In this document: one piece after another, positions 1 through 7,726 of the stretch
Numbering within the stretch: the stretch's first letter is position 1
Layout of the letters: every line of letters starts with the position of its first letter
NCBI RefSeq assembly: GCF_007970805.1
Contig: NZ_CP042433.1
Location: 2,666,001-2,730,000, forward strand
Length of the DNA stretch: 64,000 bases
DNA from: Flavisolibacter ginsenosidimutans
GTDB taxonomy: Bacteria > Bacteroidota > Bacteroidia > Chitinophagales > Chitinophagaceae
Reading direction: 5' to 3'
Notes under the pieces: generated by a model
Database searches by the model: none
What the model was told of the DNA's origin: nothing
Seen by the model: only the letters and a program-made list of their open reading frames with translations
Translations under genes and position numbers: made by a program

Positions 1-52
1 GGCGTTCTATTCCAGAAATGAATTGCCACTTGTCTTCGTTGAACAACTATAA
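1..52 (+). CDS. 3' end of an unidentified gene (partial)
   Basis: One forward frame is open from base 2 to a TAA at 50-52 and encodes the last 16 residues of a protein (ending VFVEQL). The call rests on the terminator-like hairpin that starts seven bases after this stop and on the convergent gene on the other side. The product cannot be named from so short a tail. Another forward frame is also open here, so the assignment is tentative. Confidence 0.35.
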   Translation, partial: AFYSRNELPLVFVEQL

Positions 53-58
53 AACGAG

Positions 59-85
59 AAACCCGCACTTCATCTGTGCGGGTTT
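59..85. terminator. Bidirectional intrinsic terminator
   Basis: A perfect 10-bp stem (AAACCCGCAC paired with GTGCGGGTTT) closes a 7-base loop. It lies between the gene tail ending at 52 and the reverse-strand gene ending at 106. T-rich sequence follows on the forward side and CTCGTTTT on the reverse side, so it probably ends transcription from both directions. Confidence 0.75.
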
Positions 86-105
86 CCATTTATTTTTTTA
101 TTCGC

Positions 106-1323
106 TTATTCTTTTACAAATCTTTCAACAGCACTGATGCCTTCGTTTTCAGAAATGAGCTTGACGACATAAGTACCTGACCGCATGCGGCTCACGTTCA
201 CATCAACCGTATTGGCCCCTGCTTCAACTGTTTGTTGTTGCGTTTTAACTGTGCGGCCAAGCGCATCAAATAAGTAAACCGTCACGTTCTCTTTTGCCGG
301 CGCGTTCACCACCAGGTTTAACGTCGCGGCCACTGGATTGGGAAACAAGCCTCCGAGCGAAAGTTGCGAAGTTTTCACGCCGTTCACAATTATGATGTTG
401 CTGAATTTAAACGCGCCGTTTTGATCAACGGTGCGCAAACGGTAATACTGCTTTCCTGCAACAGCGCTGTTGTCAACAAAACTGTACGAACGCTGCGCAG
501 CCGTATTTCCAAGACTGTTTACTTCCCCTACTCTTGTCCAGTTTGTTCCGTCGCCACTGCGGTTTATTTCGTAACGCAACACGTTTTGTTCTTGCGCTAC
601 AGTCCAGTTTAAAACCGTAGAAGACGCTTGGCGCTGTCCTGAAAAATTTACCAGGGTCACCGGCAAGGTCGAAGAAGGGCTTTCAATATTTGTTTCGGCA
701 TATTGCTTCATGATTGAATTCCACGCAGCCGTTGGGTGAATGTTATCAGGCGCATAACTGGCGTTATCGGAACGGTTGTAGATGGGAGTGTAAAAATCAA
801 GGAAAGAGGTGCCTTTTGCCTGTTGTACACTGCGCAGCGCTGCCAGCCATTGTTGCCCAATAGTGTGCGTCATGAAAGGCCAGATGCTAGGTCCCGTGTC
901 AGGTAAATAATTAAAACAAAGCACAATCTTGGCGGCCGGCCAGCCTCTGGCAATAATGCCGTTTACTGCGTTCGTCGTGGCTGCTGCATAAGCGGCTGGC
1001 GTGCCGCCGTTTAAATAATCGTTTACCCAGTAGCTAATAAAAATGTGGCGGTAAGAAGATTGGTATGTTGGAACCTGGTTAACATCGAAGACAGGCCGTC
1101 CCGCATTCAGACCGGGGGTCATGGAAGCACCGCTAAGGGCATCGTTTATTTCACTGGTTGGAATATCGTTGCAATACTGCGTTGACCAGCGAGCTGTGTA
1201 TTGCTGTGTCCCCAGCTCGTTTCCAAAGGTGATGGAATCTCCGAAAAAAATGTCTTGATCGCTGGTGGTTGGTTTAAACGAAAAAAAAGGCAGGAGGAGA
1301 AAAAAGAGGAAAAGTTTTTTCAT
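106..1323 (-). CDS. Secreted SGNH/GDSL hydrolase with T9SS sorting domain
   Basis: Esterase-type hydrolase expected outside the cell; the substrate is unknown. The chosen ATG gives a signal peptide (MKKLFLFFLLLPFF); an upstream in-frame start would add 15 residues ahead of it. Block I is FFGDSITFGNE with the nucleophile Ser, an Asn block is YWVNDY, and the Asp/His pair is in APDNIHP. The middle is fibronectin-like or linker sequence (SYSFVDNSAVAGKQYYRLRTVD). The last ~80 residues are a type A T9SS sorting domain (FPNPVAATLNL, LFDALGRTV, GTYVVKL, ending FVKE). Family assignment is secure. A role in carbohydrate ester removal is a guess from its class. It stands alone and is followed by the hairpin at 59-85. 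Confidence 0.85.
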   Translation of the reverse strand: MKKLFLFFLLLPFFSFKPTTSDQDIFFGDSITFGNELGTQQYTARWSTQYCNDIPTSEINDALSGASMTPGLNAGRPVFDVNQVPTYQSSYRHIFISYWVNDYLNGGTPAAYAAATTNAVNGIIARGWPAAKIVLCFNYLPDTGPSIWPFMTHTIGQQWLAALRSVQQAKGTSFLDFYTPIYNRSDNASYAPDNIHPTAAWNSIMKQYAETNIESPSSTLPVTLVNFSGQRQASSTVLNWTVAQEQNVLRYEINRSGDGTNWTRVGEVNSLGNTAAQRSYSFVDNSAVAGKQYYRLRTVDQNGAFKFSNIIIVNGVKTSQLSLGGLFPNPVAATLNLVVNAPAKENVTVYLFDALGRTVKTQQQTVEAGANTVDVNVSRMRSGTYVVKLISENEGISAVERFVKE

Positions 1324-1752
1324 GATTGGTGGCGTTAAATATGAATGATGGATGTAACAAAATATCAATTGGTTTTAACGGGGCAATAGATCTTCTATCG
1401 GGTCAAATGCTTACCCAACAAGGTTTTCAAATACGTGATTGACATAGGTTTCTATCCCGGATGCGGGTGGTGGTGCAGCAGACTTTCGGTTGGAGTTCAC
1501 GTGCAAAAAGCACAACGTTAGATGCGACGGGGACTTCGCAAAATTCAGGCCAGTCATTAGGATATTGTTTAAAAAATTTTCTCGAAAGCAGTTTCGCTGC
1601 CTTTGATTAAGGGTGCAACATTAAATCAAACAGTTTTATAGTCAAATGGAAAAGGTCTGAAATTCGATAAGGTCTGCCTATTCCTCGGCGAAGACCGTAA
1701 AAATACGATAATCAAAACCGCTAATCAGCCGTATTGTTGTGCAGAAAATGTT
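1324..1752. other. Intergenic, no gene seen
   Basis: About 430 bases without a convincing reading frame in either strand. It would hold the promoter of the reverse SGNH gene. A stretch near 1511-1535 (CACAACGTTAGATGCGACGG) weakly resembles the core of the 58-bp dispersed repeat but is too divergent to call. Confidence 0.5.
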
Positions 1753-2136
1753 TTAATCAATGGGTTTTCTCTCAACCAGCGGTGCAAAAAACAACAGTAC
1801 TGAGGAAGCCAACACAAGGTAAAGTCCCAGCTTTCTAACCGGACACTCGCCGCCTGCACAAGCCGGGAGCAGCAAAAAATTTCGCAGCGCCCAGGCAACG
1901 TTAAAAGCCGCAAACAAAAGCGTCACCCGCTTTGACCAGACTTTGTTGAACAAAACAAAGAGGAGACAAAGTCCTGCCCAGAAAAAATGAAAGTAGGCTG
2001 GCTTGCCAAAGGTTGTACCCGTTGTGTCAACGCCGGTAATGGTGATGCCTTTGCTTTCTATCGTCATCCAAGGCATAAAGCAAGCGGCTACCAACAATGC
2101 AGCGACCAGCAAGGAAAGAAGTACATTCAAACGCAT
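1753..2136 (-). CDS. Small four-helix membrane protein, unknown function
   Basis: A 127-residue protein with about four hydrophobic segments: residues ~4-24, ~48-65, ~71-90 and ~105-120. It has a short polar loop after the first helix (TIESKGITITGVDTTG). A Cys pair (CAGGEC) lies before the last helix and could form a periplasmic disulfide. I do not recognise a named family. The start is supported by an exact -33/-7 promoter in the 39-base gap upstream, so the gene can be transcribed apart from the GH13 gene before it. Confidence 0.7.
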   Translation of the reverse strand: MRLNVLLSLLVAALLVAACFMPWMTIESKGITITGVDTTGTTFGKPAYFHFFWAGLCLLFVLFNKVWSKRVTLLFAAFNVAWALRNFLLLPACAGGECPVRKLGLYLVLASSVLLFFAPLVERKPID

Positions 2137-2160
2137 AGTAAGAAATCAATAAAATGCCGG

Positions 2161-2189
2161 CAAAGTTAACGGAAGCTATTTCACCCAAA
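2161..2189 (-). promoter_or_regulatory. Bacteroidota-type promoter for the 1753-2136 gene
   Basis: On the reverse strand TTTG (2189-2186) is followed after 17 bases by TAACTTTG (2168-2161), which matches the Bacteroidota consensus TTTG-N17-23-TAnnTTTG. The start codon lies 24 bases further on. The -33 element overlaps the 3' end of the GH13 coding region. Confidence 0.65.
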
Positions 2190-3411
2190 CCGAAAAACCC
2201 CAGGGTGGAAGCGAAAGCGTTGAAGCTTGCAAAACGGGCGACGAAAACAGCTCGGTCATGGAATCAATAGCTACCGGAAACGCAAATTGTTTTTCTTCGG
2301 AAGAAAAATTCAGTGCAACCACAACCTCCTTGTCTCCTTTGCTTCGTTTAAAGACCAAAACTTTCTCACCGGCATCGCTGCGCAAGACTTGCAACGAAGC
2401 GTCCACAGCTAAAGCGCTGTTGGATTTTTTCAAGTCAAACAGATTTTTGTAAAAGAGGTGATGGGCACAATCTGGCTGCCAATCAATTGTATCTTTTTCA
2501 AAAAATTGAAGACGCTTTTGATTCGGCAATTCCTGTCCACTATAAATCAACGGCAAACCCGGCCACGTACAACTAAACACGGCTAAAGCTTTTGCCAGTT
2601 CGCCGTACTTCTCGTATTCCGTTCCGTTCCAACTGTTTTCGTCGTGGTTGGACGTAAACCAGGCTTTGGTGCCCGGCGCATCTTGGTATTGATCCAACAC
2701 CTGCAAAAGTTCATTGAATGATGCCTGGCCTTTGTAAAAGTGTTCGGCCTTGTGCATCCACCGCCAGGTGTAAGCGGCATCAAATACCTGCATGTATTCA
2801 GGATTGTCAAGCGGATCTAACTCACCCAGCCAAAACAGCGGCTTTAACTTTTCCAGTTCCGGTTTTGCCTCCAGCCAAAAATCCAGTTCCACCCAAAAAG
2901 CCAGGTCGCAGCGAAAGCCGTCAATACCGGTTTCGGTAATCCAAAACTTCATGGCGCCAATCATGGCTTTGCGCAGCGCCGGATTCTTAAAATCCAGTTC
3001 AATGATGTCGTCCATGCCGGAGGCTTTTTTAAAGTCACCGGTATGTTCGTCTTTTTCGTACCAACCGGGATGCTCAACCGTCCACCAGTGATCCCAACCG
3101 GTGTGATTGGCCACCCAATCAAGAATCACTTTAAAACCCATTTGGTGTGCTTGGTAAACGAGGGTCTTAAAATCATCCAACGTCCCGAATTCAAGCGCCA
3201 CCGAAGTATAATCTGAACAGGCATAATAACTGCCCATTGTGCCTTTGCGGTTCTTTTTCGAAATGGGTGTAAGGGGCATGAACCAAAGCGTTTCCACGCC
3301 CATATCCTTCAACCGCGGCAAGTGTGCTGCAAAAGCGCTGATCGTTCCTTCGGGTGTGTATTGCCGCAGGTTGACTTCGTAAATGTTGGTGTGCTGAATC
3401 CAGTCTTGCAT
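2176..3411 (-). CDS. GH13 alpha-amylase family enzyme
   Basis: Retaining alpha-glucan hydrolase or transferase of 411 residues with no signal peptide, so probably cytoplasmic. All four GH13 regions are visible: I DWVANHT (98-104), II GFRCDLA with nucleophile Asp169, III FWLGELD with acid/base Glu197, and IV FTSNHDENS with Asp257. The protein is short; the barrel is followed by a small beta domain (residues ~335-411). Exact specificity (maltogenic, 4-alpha-glucanotransferase or trehalose-related) cannot be read from motifs. The ATG lies six bases after a weak -7-like TATCTTC. It could act with the glucan phosphorylase-like gene at 11472 in intracellular glucan turnover, but the two are not adjacent. 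Confidence 0.88.
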   Translation of the reverse strand: MQDWIQHTNIYEVNLRQYTPEGTISAFAAHLPRLKDMGVETLWFMPLTPISKKNRKGTMGSYYACSDYTSVALEFGTLDDFKTLVYQAHQMGFKVILDWVANHTGWDHWWTVEHPGWYEKDEHTGDFKKASGMDDIIELDFKNPALRKAMIGAMKFWITETGIDGFRCDLAFWVELDFWLEAKPELEKLKPLFWLGELDPLDNPEYMQVFDAAYTWRWMHKAEHFYKGQASFNELLQVLDQYQDAPGTKAWFTSNHDENSWNGTEYEKYGELAKALAVFSCTWPGLPLIYSGQELPNQKRLQFFEKDTIDWQPDCAHHLFYKNLFDLKKSNSALAVDASLQVLRSDAGEKVLVFKRSKGDKEVVVALNFSSEEKQFAFPVAIDSMTELFSSPVLQASTLSLPPWGFSVWVK

Positions 3412-3432
3412 GGTGGTGAAGATAGAGGGATG

Positions 3433-3542
3433 AATTAATAATTAATAATTAACAATGAACAATTAATAGTCTTCATTATGGAACGAAGCGCAGTTGGTTG
3501 TTTGCCATTCTTAATTTTTAATTATTACTTCTTAATTATTTC
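3433..3542. repeat. Inverted pair of 7-bp tandem arrays
   Basis: Left array 3433-3467 is five 7-base units of the type AATTAAT or AATTAAC. Right array 3508-3542 is five 7-base units of the type TTCTTAA or TTATTAC. The arrays are roughly reverse complements and can fold on each other across a 40-base spacer. They fill the divergent region between the GH13 gene and ispH. Confidence 0.7.
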
Positions 3543-3559
3543 TTGCCCCTTGCCTGGCC

Positions 3560-3567
3560 TACTTTTG
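3560..3567 (+). promoter_or_regulatory. -7 element for ispH, nearly leaderless
   Basis: TACTTTTG matches TAnnTTTG and ends six bases before the ispH ATG at 3574. Initiation a few bases after the element would give a leader of only 0-3 nucleotides. No Shine-Dalgarno sequence can fit. Confidence 0.6.
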
Positions 3568-3573
3568 CAGACA

Positions 3574-4803
3574 ATGAAAAGCTTCGACGTTCCGGTTGTT
3601 TATCGCAGTCCGCTCATCAGCGCCGTTAAAAAGGCGCGCAAGGAAGAAGACCGCATGAAGAAAGACTTCTCTCCCACCTTGCTCCATTTTGGTCCGCTGA
3701 AAATTTATTTAGCCCGCCATTTTGGTTTTTGCTACGGCGTGGAAAACGCCATTGACATTGCCTTTCGCACGGTAGAAGAAAATCCTGGTAAGCGCATTTT
3801 TCTGTTAAGCGAAATGATTCATAACCCGCAGGTGAACGGCGACCTGAAACAAAGCGGCGTAACCTTTTTGCAAGACAACAAAGGCCGTCAACTCATTCCG
3901 TTTGAAGAGTTGACGGCTGAAGACATCGTGCTCATTCCAGCCTTCGGCACTACGCTTTCTATCGAACAAAAACTACGCGGCATCGGCATACAAGTAGAAA
4001 AGTACAACACCACTTGTCCGTTCGTAGAAAAGGTTTGGAACCGCAGCGAAGCCATTGCAAAAAACAACTACACCATTGTTATTCACGGCAAGCCTTCGCA
4101 CGAAGAAACAAGGGCCACGTTTTCTCATGCCACCGCTAACGCACCCTCGGTTGTGGTGAAAGACATGCAGCAAACGATTGAACTGGCAAAATACATTTTG
4201 GGCGAAAAGCCCGCTGCTGATTTTTACACCGAATTCGGCGGCCAATATTCCGAAGGCTTCAACGTAGAAAAAGATTTGCAACGCATCGGCGTGGTGAACC
4301 AAACCACCATGCTTGCTTCCGACACGCAAGCCATCGCCGATTACCTGCGCGAAACGATGATAAAAAAATTCGGGCTCGATGATTCAACCGTCAAGGATCA
4401 TTTTGCCGATACCCGCGACACTTTGTGCTATGCCACCAATGACAACCAAACCGCTGTCACCGGCATGTTGAATACGCCTGCTGACTTGGCCATTGTTATT
4501 GGCGGCTACAATTCTTCCAACACCTCTCACCTTGTTGAATTATGCGAAGAAATCCTGCCCACCTATTTTATCAGCAGCGAAGAAAAAATCTTGTCGCCGC
4601 AAACGATACTGCATTACAATTTTCACACGAACGAAGAACTGGTGACGAACGATTATTTGCCTTCCAAAGAACCCGTTTCCATTTTAATTACCAGCGGTGC
4701 TTCTTGTCCCGATGCCCTGGTGGAGGCCGTAATTCGCAAGTTGGTTTCCTTTTATCCGCAAAGCAAAACGGTAGAGGACATAACCGAAGCAATCAGCAAA
4801 TAA
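3574..4803 (+). CDS. ispH: 4-hydroxy-3-methylbut-2-enyl diphosphate reductase
   Basis: Last step of the MEP isoprenoid pathway: reduces HMBPP to IPP and DMAPP using a [4Fe-4S] cluster. The three cluster cysteines are in FGFCYGVENA, NTTCPFVEKVW and SGASCPDALVE, and the substrate-binding His is in IHGKPSHEE. The protein has 409 residues, longer than the ~310 of E. coli IspH, with extra N-terminal and internal sequence. I chose the ATG six bases after the -7 box; the upstream alternative would place the promoter inside the gene. IPP and DMAPP feed prenyl donors, which a UbiA enzyme at 34336-35193 could use. Confidence 0.95.
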   Translation: MKSFDVPVVYRSPLISAVKKARKEEDRMKKDFSPTLLHFGPLKIYLARHFGFCYGVENAIDIAFRTVEENPGKRIFLLSEMIHNPQVNGDLKQSGVTFLQDNKGRQLIPFEELTAEDIVLIPAFGTTLSIEQKLRGIGIQVEKYNTTCPFVEKVWNRSEAIAKNNYTIVIHGKPSHEETRATFSHATANAPSVVVKDMQQTIELAKYILGEKPAADFYTEFGGQYSEGFNVEKDLQRIGVVNQTTMLASDTQAIADYLRETMIKKFGLDDSTVKDHFADTRDTLCYATNDNQTAVTGMLNTPADLAIVIGGYNSSNTSHLVELCEEILPTYFISSEEKILSPQTILHYNFHTNEELVTNDYLPSKEPVSILITSGASCPDALVEAVIRKLVSFYPQSKTVEDITEAISK

Positions 4804-4938
4804 AACGTTACGAGTACACGGCAGCATGCCCAAGAGGCAAGCGAAACTTTCTTATTCAAGGCGTCCGCTTCGGGATAGCACAGGACAATTCTTCAACGGC
4901 GGAAAGTAGCTTTACCCGTATCGCTAATACCTTGCTGT

Positions 4939-6480
4939 ATGAAGAAATTTGCTGTTCTGTTTTTCTTGTCTATTCTCTGCACCGCAGTTGTTCTTGCATC
5001 GCCGCCAAACAAATTCAACCTTTTTGTCGCACCCGGAACGCTAAGCGAAAACACTGTGACTTTGTTGTGGGACAAGCAAAGCGAAAAGAGCAACACGGTT
5101 TACGAAGTTTCGCTGAACGGCAAAGCGGTGGCATTCACAAGCAAAACAAATTATACGCTTGCGCAGTTGCAACCTAATACAACGTACACGGTTGGCGTCA
5201 GGGTTAAACAAAGCGGAAGCAGCAACGAAAAAGAGAATGTCACACTGCGCTTTAAAACCGCTGCAAAAGGAAAGGTTTACAACATTCTTGACTACGGCGC
5301 TAAGGCCGACAGTGCGTTCAAAAACACAAAGGCCATTCAAGCCGCGATTGATGCCTGCACCGACGGCGGAACGGTTTACATTCCAAAAGGCTCCTTTGTT
5401 TCCGGTGCGCTTTTTTTGAAAAGCAACATGACGCTTTACATTGAAAAAGACGCCGTGCTCAAAGGCTCAACCGATGTGCAGGATTATCTGCCGATGATCC
5501 TGAACCGATTTGAAGGATGGGAGTTAAAAACCTACGCAAGCCTGTTAAACGCCGGCACACTCAACCGGGCAGGAACCTACAACGTAAAGAACCTTCGCAT
5601 CACCGGCGGCGGAACAATCTCGGGTGGCGGAAAACGCTTGGGCGATGCGATGATTAAAGCCAGCGGCATCAGAAGCCGCGGACGCCTTGTTTGTTTGATG
5701 AATTGCCAGAACGTGTGCCTTTCCACTCTCACCGTGACCGAACCGCCCTGCTGGACCGTTCATTACATCTACAGCAACAACGTTACTTGCCATGATTTAA
5801 ACATCGTTACGAACGGCATTCGTAACGGCGACGGCATTGATCCCGACTCAACAACCGACTCTTATATTTTCAATTGCACCTTCGATACCGGCGACGATTG
5901 CATTGCCATTAAATCGGGAAAAAATCCCGAAGGTTTTTTTGTGGCAAAGCCCACGAAAAACGTACGCATCACGGATTGCGATTTTAAAAGAGGGCACGGC
6001 ATTTCCATCGGCAGCGAAATGTCGGGCGGCGTAAGCGATGTGTTGGTGCAAAATTGCAAGGCCGGTGCGCTGCTTCATGGTATGCAAATCAAAGGCACGA
6101 AGGACCGCGGAGGCTACGTAAAAAATGTAACCGTTGCCGATTGCCAGTTGCTGCAAATCACGGTCTTCTCAGCAGTGAATTATAACAACGATGGCGAACC
6201 TGCACCCGAAGTGCCCACCTTCGAAAATTTTGTTTTTAAGAACATTGATTTGTCCGGTGCTTCGCTGAAAGAACCGGTGATTGACATAAACGGTTTTAAA
6301 GATCCGGCGCACCGCCTGCGCAACGTTAGTTTCACCAATATTCTTCTTCCCGAAAACGCAAAGGTTGTCATCAACGACGCGGAGAACGTAAGTTTTATAA
6401 ACGTGAAAACAACAAGCGGTGCAAAGCCACAATACACCGCTACAAACAGCAGTGGGATTGTTTACGAAGGCGGCAAGTAA
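4939..6480 (+). CDS. Secreted GH28 polygalacturonase-like enzyme with N-terminal FN3 domain
   Basis: Probable exo- or endo-acting galacturonidase on pectin or rhamnogalacturonan fragments. A signal peptide (~residues 1-21, ending VVLAS) is followed by a fibronectin III domain (~25-110) and a right-handed beta-helix. GH28 landmarks are NGDGIDPDS, TGDDCIAIKSG and RGHGISIGSE (active-site Asp, Asp-Asp and His). The usual RIK substrate-binding motif reads MQIK, so Gln383 replaces Arg. There is no T9SS sorting domain, so periplasmic location is likely. The start follows a TACCTTGC sequence. The next genes downstream are unrelated. Confidence 0.88.
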   Translation: MKKFAVLFFLSILCTAVVLASPPNKFNLFVAPGTLSENTVTLLWDKQSEKSNTVYEVSLNGKAVAFTSKTNYTLAQLQPNTTYTVGVRVKQSGSSNEKENVTLRFKTAAKGKVYNILDYGAKADSAFKNTKAIQAAIDACTDGGTVYIPKGSFVSGALFLKSNMTLYIEKDAVLKGSTDVQDYLPMILNRFEGWELKTYASLLNAGTLNRAGTYNVKNLRITGGGTISGGGKRLGDAMIKASGIRSRGRLVCLMNCQNVCLSTLTVTEPPCWTVHYIYSNNVTCHDLNIVTNGIRNGDGIDPDSTTDSYIFNCTFDTGDDCIAIKSGKNPEGFFVAKPTKNVRITDCDFKRGHGISIGSEMSGGVSDVLVQNCKAGALLHGMQIKGTKDRGGYVKNVTVADCQLLQITVFSAVNYNNDGEPAPEVPTFENFVFKNIDLSGASLKEPVIDINGFKDPAHRLRNVSFTNILLPENAKVVINDAENVSFINVKTTSGAKPQYTATNSSGIVYEGGK

Positions 6481-6496
6481 AGTGGCGCATGTGTTG

Positions 6497-6553
6497 TTTT
6501 ATGTACTGAGCTGTATTGCTACTATCATCGTCTGTTGCGTCGCACACTTGTGC
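6497..6553 (-). repeat. 58-bp dispersed repeat, copy A (inverted)
   Basis: Read on the reverse strand it starts with GCACAAGTGTGCGACGCAA (6553-6535) and ends with GTACATAAAA (6506-6497), the same two ends as copies B, C and D. The start contains a small hairpin (GCACA, AG, TGTGC). It lies just after the GH28 gene. Confidence 0.7.
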
Positions 6554-6723
6554 GTTTGGTAATTCTATTCGGCACGAATGGTAAAAAGTGATTTGCGCCA
6601 TGACAATAAGAAATTGCGAACATCAAGAGGTTGATTTCCAAGTGGGCAGTTTTTCGGATGATGCAGTTCTACGGCATATATTTACGTGTTGTGCGAAATA
6701 CGCAGCCCGTTTCATATTCAAAC

Positions 6724-7320
6724 ATGCAGGACTATAAACATCTCGACAAAACTGACAAGCAACTTCGCTCATGGTACAATGACAAAGTTCGTGAAGGCAA
6801 AATCGGCAATATGGACTTTGATACCTTTCAAAATTGGTATGTTACAAATGCCACCTCTTGCCACTATTGCGGATTGACAGCATCCGAAAGTCAACAAATA
6901 GTTAGAAACCGGAAATTGACATCAAAACGTTTTCCTCAAAACGGCAAACACGGACGTGGAACAAGCAGGGGAATGTGGTTAGAAGTTGATAGATACAACC
7001 CGAATGGCAAATATGAAATCGGAAATATTGTGCCGAGCTGTTATTTCTGCAACAACGACAAAAGCGATGTTTTTCAAGGTGACGACTATAAGAAATTCAT
7101 GAACGACAGAATTGGTTTTCTAAAGCAACTGCTGACAGTGCTAATTGCATGTTTTGCTCTCTCCTGTTCTTCAATTGACCCAAACAAATTATCTGAAGAC
7201 GAAGCAAGGAAACTTATAATCGCAGAATTCCAAAAAGAAAGTCCGAACATGGTTGAAGTCATTGATTTTAAAGAGGCAGATGGAGTAAAACAGGAAATGT
7301 TCGGACAAAAGAATACTTAA
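6724..7320 (+). CDS. HNH endonuclease-like protein fused to a lipoprotein N-terminus
   Basis: The N-terminal ~135 residues look like an HNH-type nuclease with a zinc-binding pair (SCHYCGL and SCYFCNNDKSDVF) and the central segment LEVDRYNPNGKYEIGNI. After MNDRIGFLK, where such proteins normally end, the frame continues into LLTVLIACFALSCSS, a lipoprotein signal with lipobox LSCS, and then lipoprotein-like sequence to 7320. An HNH gene and a lipoprotein gene therefore seem to have been joined. The ATG at 6724 was chosen over 6631 because the HNH-like sequence starts there (MQDYKHLDKTDKQLRSW). Base composition is lower in GC than the neighbours, suggesting recent acquisition. Confidence 0.55.
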   Translation: MQDYKHLDKTDKQLRSWYNDKVREGKIGNMDFDTFQNWYVTNATSCHYCGLTASESQQIVRNRKLTSKRFPQNGKHGRGTSRGMWLEVDRYNPNGKYEIGNIVPSCYFCNNDKSDVFQGDDYKKFMNDRIGFLKQLLTVLIACFALSCSSIDPNKLSEDEARKLIIAEFQKESPNMVEVIDFKEADGVKQEMFGQKNT

Positions 7321-7520
7321 TGAAGTATCATCTAAAAATCAGGTTTTTGCAAAATGCTCACCAACACTTTACGGTTCATCAATCAGTGTTTTTCAAACCT
7401 GACAGCTATTTCAAAAAAGGGTGGAGCAAAGGTGATTATCGGCATTATAAGAAAGGCGAGACAATGGAATTTGATAGCCAAAACCTTTTTGAAAAGACCG
7501 AGAATGGTTGGAACTACTAA
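7117..7520 (+). pseudogene. Decayed lipoprotein (fused and frameshifted)
   Basis: The lipoprotein part begins about FLKQLLTVLIAC (7117) without its own start codon. It runs to a TAA at 7318. Reading then continues naturally in the -1 frame from about 7307, through EYLMKYHLKI to the C-terminus ENGWNY at 7520. The frame change falls in the run CAAAAG. A small reading frame beginning ATG at 7320 overlaps the stop as TAATG, so translational coupling is possible. I favour decay, because the parts look like one small Bacteroidota lipoprotein domain. A sequencing error in the A run is an alternative. Confidence 0.45.
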
Positions 7521-7619
7521 TGGACTATAGCTCTCGTTGGCACCCACGCCAACGAGCAAATGAATAAGCAAAAACAAACAAAGTTGAAGTTTGCATCTTG
7601 CTCAATAGGATTCCCGAAC

Positions 7620-7677
7620 GTACAAGAGTGCGACGCAACCGACGCTTAATGGATAGACGAACTTCTGGCTTATAATC
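7620..7677 (+). repeat. 58-bp dispersed repeat, copy B
   Basis: Begins GTACAAGAGTGCGACGCAA and carries the internal string ATGGATAGACGAACTTCTGG (7649-7668), identical to copy D at 46230. With inverted copy A at 6497 it brackets the HNH/lipoprotein block. Confidence 0.7.
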
Positions 7678-7726
7678 ACTTTCGTTTCTACATCCCGACA
7701 ATCCTTTTTAATCCTTTCATCCCTGG

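Noticed and set aside
4542..5177. Forward 211-codon frame spanning the end of ispH and the start of the GH28 gene
   Set aside because: It overlaps two well-supported genes in another frame and its product is Arg/Cys-rich noise.
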